DNA of 7,415 bases from JAWWPY01 sp036394075 (GTDB lineage: Bacteria; Actinomycetota; Actinomycetes; Streptosporangiales; Streptosporangiaceae): contig DASWFT010000402.1 in NCBI GenBank assembly GCA_036394075.1, forward strand, positions 1 to 7,415. The letters are read 5' to 3'. Under the pieces are notes generated by a model. That model saw only the letters and a list, made by a program, of their open reading frames with translations, was not told the DNA's origin and searched no databases. This document shows positions 1 through 5,997 of this stretch, one piece after another; positions within the stretch are counted from its first letter, which is position 1; every line of letters starts with the position of its first letter. Position numbers and translations under genes: made by a program.

Positions 1-100
1 GCCGGGACCCGGCAGGAACAGGCCCGCCGGTACCGGCTGTCCGCCGACGCTTTGATTGGGCATGTAGGCGTCACTGGCGGTGGGCAGGGACGGGGTGAGG

Positions 101-133
101 TCGGGCCCCGCCGGCGTGGCCGGCGGGGCCCGA
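101..133 (-). terminator. GC-rich hairpin, probable terminator of the transposition operon
   Basis: The bases at 101-114 (TCGGGCCCCGCCGG) are the exact reverse complement of 120-133, separated by a 5-base loop (CGTGG). This gives a 14-bp perfect stem starting 48 bases past the TAG stop of the last operon gene. There is no T-tract on either side, which is common for actinobacterial terminators. The palindrome could act in both directions. It could also be a structural part of the transposon end. Confidence 0.55.
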
Positions 134-167
134 TGGTGCCCGTGTTGTCGTTGTGGTGCCCGTGTTG
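134..167. repeat. Two 14-bp direct repeats, 20-bp period
   Basis: TGGTGCCCGTGTTG occurs at 134-147 and again at 154-167, with 6 bases between the copies. The pair lies just beyond the last gene of the transposition operon. Elements with a DDE transposase plus AAA ATPase (Tn7, Tn5053 and similar) carry short repeated transposase-binding sites of about 20 bp near their ends, so this pair may be such an array. That role is inferred from position and spacing only. Confidence 0.5.
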
Positions 168-181
168 GCGCAGGGCCGTGG

Positions 182-661
182 CTAGCGCGTGCTGCGGTCG
201 GCGGCCGGGGTGAGCTGGCGGGCGATGGCGTTGATCTGGTAGAGGAGATGGCCGGGTGAGCTGGCGGGCACGGCGCTGGCGAGGTTGGCGAGGTAGTCGC
301 CGAATTCGGCGCGGGTGTTGTCGCTGGCGTCCTGGAGCCAGTCTTCGATGAGGCCGAGGATGCGCAGGATCTGGTCGGCTTGGGTGGCGTGCAGGGTGAT
401 GCCGTAGTCGCCGGCACCGGGCGGGCAGGCGGGGGCGGGTGGCTGGTCGTCTTCCCGGGCGGGGGTGGTGATGCAGTCGGCGTACTCGGCGAGGTCGCTG
501 AGGGTTACTGGCTCGTCGCAGTGCGGGCACAGCCCGCCGGTGCCGGCTCGCCGGCAGAACAGCTGGCAGTCGGGACAGCGGCGTTCGCCGAGGTAGCTGG
601 TCTCGCATTCGGGGCACTGGTAGATGACGCCGAGCGCGGGCACGGCTGGCTGGCCGGTCAC
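182..661 (-). CDS. Small Cys-rich zinc-ribbon protein of the transposition operon
   Basis: This 159-residue protein has no function I recognise. Its N-terminal part is a cysteine-rich zinc-ribbon region: C16-x2-C19, C29-x2-C32, C36 and C45-x2-C48, enough for two zinc sites. A Pro-rich linker at about 68-85 follows, then a predicted helical C-terminal part (about 88-155) without Cys pairs. The GTG start overlaps the stop of the ATPase gene in a GTGA quartet, and a GAGGTGA sequence lies 8-10 bases upstream, so it is co-translated as the third gene of the DDE/ATPase operon. This suggests an accessory role in transposition, perhaps target choice or complex assembly. Tn5053-like and Tn7-like elements carry a zinc-containing TniQ/TnsD protein after the ATPase, but this protein is far shorter and shows no clear TniQ signature, so homology is not claimed. 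Confidence 0.8.
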   Translation of the reverse strand: MTGQPAVPALGVIYQCPECETSYLGERRCPDCQLFCRRAGTGGLCPHCDEPVTLSDLAEYADCITTPAREDDQPPAPACPPGAGDYGITLHATQADQILRILGLIEDWLQDASDNTRAEFGDYLANLASAVPASSPGHLLYQINAIARQLTPAADRSTR

Positions 662-1473
662 TGGTCGCTCACCTCGGCGGCGGCGGTGCGCGCGGCGGCC
701 TCGTCGGCGATGGTCTTGTGCGTGGCGTAGGTGGCGAGCAGGGCGGCGACGGCGAGCCGGTTGACGGCGCGGGGGTAGCCGCGGGCGGTGTGGTGGATGA
801 ACGCGGCGGCGTCATCGGAGAACAGCGCGTCGCCGCGTCCGGCCAGGCGGGTGTGATGGCGCAGGTAGCCGGATGTCTCCTCGATGGTCATGGGCTGCAT
901 GGCGTAGCGGACGGTGATCCGCTGGTCGAGCGCGGCGAGCACGCCGAGTTTCATGTGGTGGCGCAGCTGCGGCTGGCCGGTGAGCACGGCGGCCAGCGGG
1001 GAAGCCGAGTCGAGGTCGGCGTTGGTGAGCATCCGGATGGCCTCCAGCTGGTCGTGGGACAAAAGGTGCGCCTCGTCGACCAGGAGCACGGGCAGCCGGC
1101 CCCGCTCGGCGGACTCGGCGGCCAGCGCGGCGGCGGCCTGCGGGATGAGGGTGGCGTGGTGGAACCGCGGCACCCCGCCCAGCGCGGTGACCACGGCGTG
1201 GTGGATCCCGCGTGCCCCGACCTGCGGATTCGGGAGGTAGATGACCTGGTAGCGGGATGCGTCCAGGTGCGCGGTCGCGGCGCGGGCCGCGACGGTCTTC
1301 CCGGCGCCGGTCTCCCCGGTGATGGCGGCCAGGCCGCGGGTGGCGATCGCGTACCCGATCCGGGCGGCCGCCTCGTTGTGGCTGGCGGAGGCGAATAGCT
1401 GGGACACCGCCAGGGAACGGTCGAAGGGGATCCGCTCGAACCCGAAGTAGCCGCGGACCTGCTCGGTGATCAT
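658..1473 (-). CDS. ExeA/TniB-type AAA ATPase, transposition helper
   Basis: This 271-residue AAA+ ATPase is of the ExeA/TniB/MuB kind, which helps a DDE transposase find or activate target DNA. Walker A is GETGAGKT at residues 53-60 (K59). Walker B is LLVDEAH at 130-136 (D133, E134). A sensor-1-like strand, VLTGQPQL, lies at 163-170, and an LDQR motif at 182-185 gives a candidate arginine finger (R185). The GYPRAVNRL stretch at 232-240 is typical of the C-terminal helical lid of ExeA-like proteins. The N-terminal YFGFERIPFD is also characteristic of ExeA-type ATPases. The ATG overlaps the transposase stop in an ATGA quartet, with AAGGA 8 bases upstream, which fixes the start and shows translational coupling. 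It looks intact, but its transposase partner gene is split upstream, so its expression is probably reduced or depends on read-through from the inserted element. Confidence 0.9.
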   Translation of the reverse strand: MITEQVRGYFGFERIPFDRSLAVSQLFASASHNEAAARIGYAIATRGLAAITGETGAGKTVAARAATAHLDASRYQVIYLPNPQVGARGIHHAVVTALGGVPRFHHATLIPQAAAALAAESAERGRLPVLLVDEAHLLSHDQLEAIRMLTNADLDSASPLAAVLTGQPQLRHHMKLGVLAALDQRITVRYAMQPMTIEETSGYLRHHTRLAGRGDALFSDDAAAFIHHTARGYPRAVNRLAVAALLATYATHKTIADEAAARTAAAEVSDQ

Positions 1474-2318
1474 GACGTCTGTCCTTCCTGGCCGGCCTGG
1501 CCGGCCAGGTCGTGGTAGCGGATGGAGCAGGCGGTCCCCTCCGCGGCCGTCCGCTGTGCGTCGAGCAGGTCCAGGTAGCTGATCCCGGTCGGCTCGCCGG
1601 GCGGCTGGGCGGCCCGGGGCGGGATCTTCACCTTGGGATGGCAGTGCCGTTTGATGACATGCGGCCGGGCGGTCCCGTAGGACGTGCCGCGATGAGATAC
1701 CTGGATGGGAACCGAGGCGCCGGCCAGGTCGAACGGGGAGTAGGTCAGGGTGACCCTCCGCCCGGCCAGCGCCGCGTCCACCTGGTAGGTGTTGCCGTGG
1801 AAGCTGATCGTGGCGGTGGCGGCGTGCACCGACCGGGTCGCCTCCCACAAGAACGCGGCGTCCAGCTCCTCGCCGCTGACCTGCCGGGGCTGGCAGGGCG
1901 CCCACCGCTGCAGCGGGGTCATCCCGGTCTCGGTATGGGTCCGCAGGTGATATTCGTGCTCGACCCAGGTGTGGAACCGGCCGTTCAGCTCATCCAGGCC
2001 GGCCAGCACCAGCCGGCCAGGGGCGGGCTGGCCATCGGGGCTGATCTCGACCAGGAACTGGGCCCGGACAGTCTCGAACCAGCGTTCGATTTTCCCCCTG
2101 CCCTGAGGCCGGTAGGGCGGGGAGTGCACCAGGGCGATGCCCAGCTTCGCGCAGTACCGCGGCAGTGCCTCATCAGAGAAACAGGCCCCGTTATCCACAT
2201 ACAGCCGGGCCGGGACGCCCCGGATCGCGATCGCCCGCTTCAGCGCCTCGGCCAGGTGCAGGCTGTCCTCGCTGAGCCCCCACCGGAACCCGGCGATCAG
2301 CCGCGAGTGATCATCGAT
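1470..2318 (-). pseudogene. DDE transposase, 3' part of an interrupted gene
   Basis: This is the C-terminal 282 codons of an integrase-core (rve) transposase, starting at the Ile-Asp of IDDHSR. It carries the second catalytic Asp in LYVDNGACFS and the Glu in GRGKIERWFE, exactly 35 residues apart (the D35E spacing of retroviral-type integrases). A C-terminal domain of the Mu-transposase type follows (TISFHGNTYQVDAALAGRRVTL). The first catalytic Asp is missing; it lies about 5 kb away at 7293-7415. The open frame continues into the inserted element as far as a GTG at 2366, but that start has no ribosome binding site and the added residues are element-end sequence. The stop overlaps the ATPase start. 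Joining at ATCGAT to the 5' part restores FAFIDDHSRLIAGF without any lost or extra base. I expect this piece alone to be inactive. Confidence 0.88.
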
Positions 2319-2324
2319 TTTTCC
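2311..2324 (+). repeat. Left terminal inverted repeat and core site of the trio element
   Basis: TCATCGATTTTTCC here is the perfect inverse of 7287-7300. The ATCGAT at 2313-2318 is the probable strand-exchange core. The outer TC belongs to the interrupted transposase. Just inside, CCGAGCA (2323-2329) is also found inverted at 7274-7280, 7 bases further from the core at that end. Confidence 0.8.
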
Positions 2325-2402
2325 GAGCACGGTGGTGTCAGCGACTGTGCTGAGCTGGGTAATCACGTGGTGGACATGTGCGTGACGCTCGGGCTCGGGT
2401 GG
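2319..2402. other. Non-coding left end of the trio element
   Basis: These 84 bases separate the last element gene from the core site. They contain a short inverted repeat, TCAGC-GACTGT-GCTGA (2338-2353), and a GGGTAAT (2357-2363) that recurs inverted near the right end (7242-7248). Such subterminal repeats are candidates for recombinase arm-binding sites. No T-rich terminator is visible, so element transcription may continue into the downstream ATPase gene. Confidence 0.4.
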
Positions 2403-2828
2403 TCAGAACGGGGGGCTGCCAGGAGGGGCGAGCGGGTCCGGGAGCTGGCCGGTGAGGATGCAGACAGGGATGTCGGATCGGGTGGTGTGCTCCCATGGGC
2501 CGATGTTGCGGCTGCCTGATTCGGCGTGGCGGTCGCAGTACTCCAGGAGCCAGCCGATCGGTTGGTCGCTGACGACGAACGTGGTCCCGTTGTTGTCCTG
2601 CTTGACGACGAGGTAGGGCACGGCCTCGGGCGGGACGGGCAGCGCGCCGACCGAGGGGAGGTGGCGCATGTCCCCGTCCCAGCGGATGACGTCGGCCGTG
2701 TCGGCTAGGGCGAGGATCGCGCGAAGGGCCCAGGCGGCGCGGTCTCCCTCGCCGCCGCTGATCCACTGGGTTAGCGGGGTGAGCCCGTCGAACAGGTCGA
2801 TCGGCTCGGTCAGCGCGTAGGTGAACAC
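2403..2828 (-). CDS. Unknown small acidic protein, fourth gene of the trio element
   Basis: This 141-residue protein belongs to no family I recognise. It is acidic, with no signal peptide, membrane segment or Cys cluster (only two Cys). A central stretch at about 64-97 (PVPPEAVPYLVVKQDNNGTTFVVSDQ and on) alternates beta-like segments, and the C-terminal tail is Pro-rich. The start is a GTG that overlaps the end of the tnpC-like gene by 19 bases. An AAGGAG at 2833-2838, 4 bases before the GTG, is one of the best ribosome binding sites in the window and decides the start. It lies inside the element, last in its operon, with only about 84 bases before the left end. It could be cargo or an accessory factor; the sequence does not tell which. 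Confidence 0.75.
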   Translation of the reverse strand: MFTYALTEPIDLFDGLTPLTQWISGGEGDRAAWALRAILALADTADVIRWDGDMRHLPSVGALPVPPEAVPYLVVKQDNNGTTFVVSDQPIGWLLEYCDRHAESGSRNIGPWEHTTRSDIPVCILTGQLPDPLAPPGSPPF

Positions 2829-3415
2829 GGGTCTCCTTGTGATCGGCGCCTGCTGGCGGGGTCGTCGAGTAGCTGGGCTTCGAGGTCGGCGATGCGCTTG
2901 TCGAGGAACCGGTTGTTGGAGCGGGCGGCGTGCAGCTTTTCCTCGAGGGTCCGGTTGTCCTGGGCGAGCTTGATGGCGCGTTGCTTCAGGGTGGTGTTCT
3001 CGGCTGCGACGCGCTGGGTCGTGTCTTCGTCGTAGCTGGCCTCAAGATCGCGGATCTGGCCCAGCAGGAGCCCGATGCGTTCGCGTTGCATGCGGATCTC
3101 GGAGTGTGCCGTCTTCAGTGCGTCCTCGGCGTTGAGGGCACGCTCTCGCCAGGAGGCTTCGGCCTGGGCGTCCTTGCCGGCCTGGAGTTGCCGCCTGCTG
3201 GCGGCGTGGGTGGTGATCGCGGCCGCCATCAGGGCCTGGGCGTCGGCGTTCTGGTAGAGGAAGGTGCGGGACACCCCGGCTCGCTGCACGACGGCGGGGT
3301 AGGTGACCTGCGCTTGTTCCCGGCGCAGGCGTTGCAGGGCTTCCCGGATGCGCTGCAGCTTGTCCTGCGTGACGAGCCGTCGCGCCTGGTTGGCGGCGTG
3401 CGTGGGTGAGGTCAC
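2810..3415 (-). CDS. TnpC-like HTH and coiled-coil protein (DUF6262 type)
   Basis: This 201-residue protein takes the place of TnpC, the small third protein of Tn554-type elements, which assists the two recombinases and influences insertion orientation and frequency in Tn554. Residues about 37-62 (VTYPAVVQRAGVSRTFLYQN) form a helix-turn-helix of the kind seen at the N-terminus of actinobacterial DUF6262 proteins, usually encoded after tyrosine recombinases. Residues about 92-185 are rich in heptad-like Leu/Ala and charged residues and should form a long coiled coil. The tail is basic and Pro/Ser-rich. The GTG start overlaps the tnpB-like stop in a GTGA quartet, with AGGAG 5 bases upstream. 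Longer upstream readings in this frame only overlay the tnpB-like gene. The DUF6262 name is from recalled sequence style, not a search. Confidence 0.85.
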   Translation of the reverse strand: MTSPTHAANQARRLVTQDKLQRIREALQRLRREQAQVTYPAVVQRAGVSRTFLYQNADAQALMAAAITTHAASRRQLQAGKDAQAEASWRERALNAEDALKTAHSEIRMQRERIGLLLGQIRDLEASYDEDTTQRVAAENTTLKQRAIKLAQDNRTLEEKLHAARSNNRFLDKRIADLEAQLLDDPASRRRSQGDPCSPTR

Positions 3416-5997
3416 GGCATCTCCTGAAGGGCGTGACCGCCGGCGCTGGCCAGGTCGGAGCTCTTGAAGCCGAGGCTCCAGACACGCTGGAAGTAGTCCT
3501 GCGGGCGGCGCATGTCCAGGGCGAGGGCCTCGTCGAGGAGGCCGAGGCCGGCCAGGGCCTTCTCCAGGCCGTCGATGGCCCGGGCGGTCGGCTCGAACGC
3601 CTGGTGGAGGTAGTCGGCGGTGGCGTTGTCGGGTGCCCGCTCGGCGAGCGAAGACCATTGCTCTCGCTTGCGCCGCCAGTAGAGCAGGTCAGCACCGGTC
3701 ATCACGAACCGGTCGCAGTTGTGGCAGTCCAGCTTCCACGGGCAGGCGCCGCCGTCGACGACGGCCTGGAAGGTGCAAAGGCCGCCCTCGGCCGGGGTGC
3801 TGCGCCGGTTCAGGTCCAGTACCAGCGCCTGGGCTTCCTCCCGCGTCAGCGGTGTTACCCCGCTTGACAGCAGCTGGCCAGGGCTGGGCGTTCCGGGCCC
3901 GGCAACCCAGACGTGGTGCAGGACGTCGTCGATCTCGCCGAGGGCGACTTTGGCGTAGTGCTCGGCCATCCGCTCGGAGACATGCCCCAGATACCGCTTG
4001 ATGTGGTGCAGGCCAGCGCCGGCGGCCAGCAGCCTGGTGGCCAGGGTGTGCCGGGCCTGGTGGGCGACATAGGAGCCCAGGTCGAGGTCGGCGACCCAGG
4101 CCCGGAACCCTTTGCCGAACCAGGCGTAGCTGACGGCGCGCTCGCCGCGCGGGTTGCCGTGCCGGGCCGGGAACAGCGCCAGCCGGGGCCGTTCCCGGCT
4201 GGCGGGCACCCGGCCGAACCGCCGCTCGAAGGTGGCGAGGGTCTTGCGCTGGCGTTCCTGGAGCCGCTGGTAGGTGTACTCGGGGATGCGGATGGCCTGG
4301 TCGTAGTTGCCGACCTTGGTCTGGTCGTGCCAGAGCATCGGGACGCCGTTGTGGCGGGCAATGCATTCGAGCCGGAGCTGGAGCACCTCGCTGGCGCGCC
4401 GTCCGGTCACCACGATGGTTTCCCAGGCGTCACGCAGTCCCCGGTCGGTGATGTCGAGTTCGGCCAGGCGGCGCAGGTTGGCCTCGTCGGCCATCGCCTT
4501 GGCGACCTCGTCGGGGAAGGGGCTCCTGGTCCGGTGTTGTGGCTTGCCGCCGCCGGGGAACGCCCGGATCACAGCCCGGTCAAGCCCGGCGCGGTCGCCT
4601 TCCCCGTTCTCCAGTGCCCAGCGCATGATCTGGCGGAGGCGGTCGAGGGTGAGCTTGCGGGTCACCTCGGTGGCGACGGAGGGCTTGCCCTGATGGGTGA
4701 TCCCGAGGGTGGGCAGGCCTTCGCGGGCGCGCCGGTACTGGTCCGCGACGAACAGGCGGACGTGTTCCTCCTCGAGCATGCGGGGGTCATGGCCGCCTCC
4801 GGGGGCGCGGGCGTCCAGGAAGGCGCTCAGCTCCTGGCACGCGCGCCGCATCGTGGAGTGCGGCGTGTGGCTGCGCGGGCAGTTCGGGGAGCGCATCTGC
4901 TCGGCCAGGAAGTCCCAGAGCATGTCGCGCAGCCACTGCTGTGTCACTTTGGTCAGGTCGAACTGGCCGGTCAGCCGTGAGATCTTCTTCCCGAAGTGGG
5001 CTGGCTCGATGTAGCCGGCCTCGCGCGTGTCGGACGGCGTGAAGTAGATGATCCTCAGCTCTTTGCGGATCTGCCGGACGGTCTGCTGCCCGGCCCGGGT
5101 CAGGCAGCCCGGGTCCAGCTCCTCCAGCGAGGTCACGGCCCGGCATGCCGCCGCGAGGGGCTGGAGCGTCCGCAGCGACCACCGCGTGTGCTCCTGGTGC
5201 TGGGTGTGGGCGAACAGCCCCCACTGGAGTTCCGCCTTCACCAGCGGGTGCATGCCCTTGAGGTTGACCTGGCCGACGCGCAGCGGCGGCAGGGCCTGCG
5301 AGCACCAGGCCCTGAAGGCCCGCTCGTCTGCGTAGCGGACGGGGACCTTCAGCCCGCGATCCTGGCAGGACTGGACCCAGTTGCCCGGGAGGACGGCCCG
5401 GCCCGGCCGTCCGTCCTTCCCGTATCGCGCGTCGTGGTACTCGCAGAGCCCGAGCGGGGACTTGGCCAGGTCATCGCAGCACGCGGCCCGGCAGCCGCCG
5501 TAGGACTCGTAAGGCTGCTCGCCCGCGGCCCACGCGTCGAAGGCCGAGTCGCCTGCGGCCTGCATGCCGCAGTGCTGGCTCTTCCAGCGGTTAAGGTGCC
5601 GGACGCACAGCCGGGCCGGATACGGGCGTGCGGGCCGGCCGCAGCCGATGACCCGGCAGGGTTTCGGCGCTATCCCGATAGAGGAGGTCAGCGGCGTGGC
5701 CGTGCGCAGGAACTCGAGCTGGTCGTGACCGCGGGCAGACAGTTCCTTCCACGTTCGCTGATGCTGGAAGCACAGGCCGATGCCGGCCTGGGTCACGCTG
5801 ACGCCGGTGGGCCGTTCGCATCCGTGAACCATGCAGTTCCAGCGGAACACCGGGTGATTCAGCGGGATCTGGATGACGTCACTGCGGAACAGCGGGTCGA
5901 AGCCCGGGCCGCCGATCAGCGCGGTGAGCAGTTCCAGCCGGTCCCGTGACTGCCGCCCGCAGTCACCGGGAGGCAGCAGCGCCAGGGCGGCGGTCAC
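3412..5997 (-). CDS. TnpB-like large tyrosine recombinase
   Basis: This is an 861-residue site-specific recombinase, longer than Tn554 TnpB (about 630). The catalytic domain is at about 490-695: R534 in TGRRASEVLQL, K561 in DQTKVGNYD, H646 and R649 in HQARH, H672 in YLGH and nucleophile Y681 in MAEHYAK, so the active site looks complete. The N-terminal 190 residues carry three similar Cys/His modules: C55-x4-C60...C76-x2-H79, C114-x4-C119...C131-x2-H134, and C169...C174...C185-x2-H188. A further Cys cluster follows the catalytic domain (C741, C752, C758, C761). A SAM-like core-binding region at about 350-460 is likely. The GTG start overlaps the tnpA-like stop in a GTGA quartet, with GGAAGG just upstream. 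The frame stays open to 6537, but that part overlays the tnpA-like gene. Confidence 0.88.
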   Translation of the reverse strand: MTAALALLPPGDCGRQSRDRLELLTALIGGPGFDPLFRSDVIQIPLNHPVFRWNCMVHGCERPTGVSVTQAGIGLCFQHQRTWKELSARGHDQLEFLRTATPLTSSIGIAPKPCRVIGCGRPARPYPARLCVRHLNRWKSQHCGMQAAGDSAFDAWAAGEQPYESYGGCRAACCDDLAKSPLGLCEYHDARYGKDGRPGRAVLPGNWVQSCQDRGLKVPVRYADERAFRAWCSQALPPLRVGQVNLKGMHPLVKAELQWGLFAHTQHQEHTRWSLRTLQPLAAACRAVTSLEELDPGCLTRAGQQTVRQIRKELRIIYFTPSDTREAGYIEPAHFGKKISRLTGQFDLTKVTQQWLRDMLWDFLAEQMRSPNCPRSHTPHSTMRRACQELSAFLDARAPGGGHDPRMLEEEHVRLFVADQYRRAREGLPTLGITHQGKPSVATEVTRKLTLDRLRQIMRWALENGEGDRAGLDRAVIRAFPGGGKPQHRTRSPFPDEVAKAMADEANLRRLAELDITDRGLRDAWETIVVTGRRASEVLQLRLECIARHNGVPMLWHDQTKVGNYDQAIRIPEYTYQRLQERQRKTLATFERRFGRVPASRERPRLALFPARHGNPRGERAVSYAWFGKGFRAWVADLDLGSYVAHQARHTLATRLLAAGAGLHHIKRYLGHVSERMAEHYAKVALGEIDDVLHHVWVAGPGTPSPGQLLSSGVTPLTREEAQALVLDLNRRSTPAEGGLCTFQAVVDGGACPWKLDCHNCDRFVMTGADLLYWRRKREQWSSLAERAPDNATADYLHQAFEPTARAIDGLEKALAGLGLLDEALALDMRRPQDYFQRVWSLGFKSSDLASAGGHALQEMP

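Larger units (their letters stand above)
1..181. other. Non-coding left edge, no gene recognised
   Basis: No convincing gene is seen between the stop codon of the zinc-ribbon gene and the window edge. A minus-strand ATG at 61-63 opens a frame running off the left edge (starting MPNQSVGGQPVP), but it has no clear ribosome binding site and is too short to judge. The stretch holds a strong hairpin (101-133) and a pair of 14-bp direct repeats (134-167), described separately. It is probably the tail, and perhaps the physical end, of the outer transposon. Confidence 0.5.

Noticed and set aside
1488..1508. Palindrome-like CCTGGCCGG repeats at the end of the transposase gene
   Set aside because: They encode the Gly-Gln-rich transposase tail and lie inside a tight operon, so they are more likely coding repeats than a terminator.
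1474..1905. Upstream extension of the ATPase frame
   Set aside because: The extension is Arg/Pro/Gly-rich and antiparallel in quality to the real transposase frame. The ATG at 1473 has a ribosome binding site and begins the family-typical N-terminus.
1512..2519. Long plus-strand open frame of 335 codons
   Set aside because: It lies antisense to the transposase piece and the unknown gene, crosses the element border, and has Gly/Pro/Arg-rich low-complexity composition typical of the antisense shadow of high-GC genes.
3416..3658. Upstream extension of the tnpC-like frame
   Set aside because: It overlays the conserved C-terminal part of the tnpB-like protein. The GTG at 3415 with AGGAG upstream fits better.
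3913..4980. Long plus-strand open frame of 355 codons
   Set aside because: It is antisense to the catalytic half of the tnpB-like gene and shows no motif or start signal. The minus-strand reading keeps all recombinase active-site residues.
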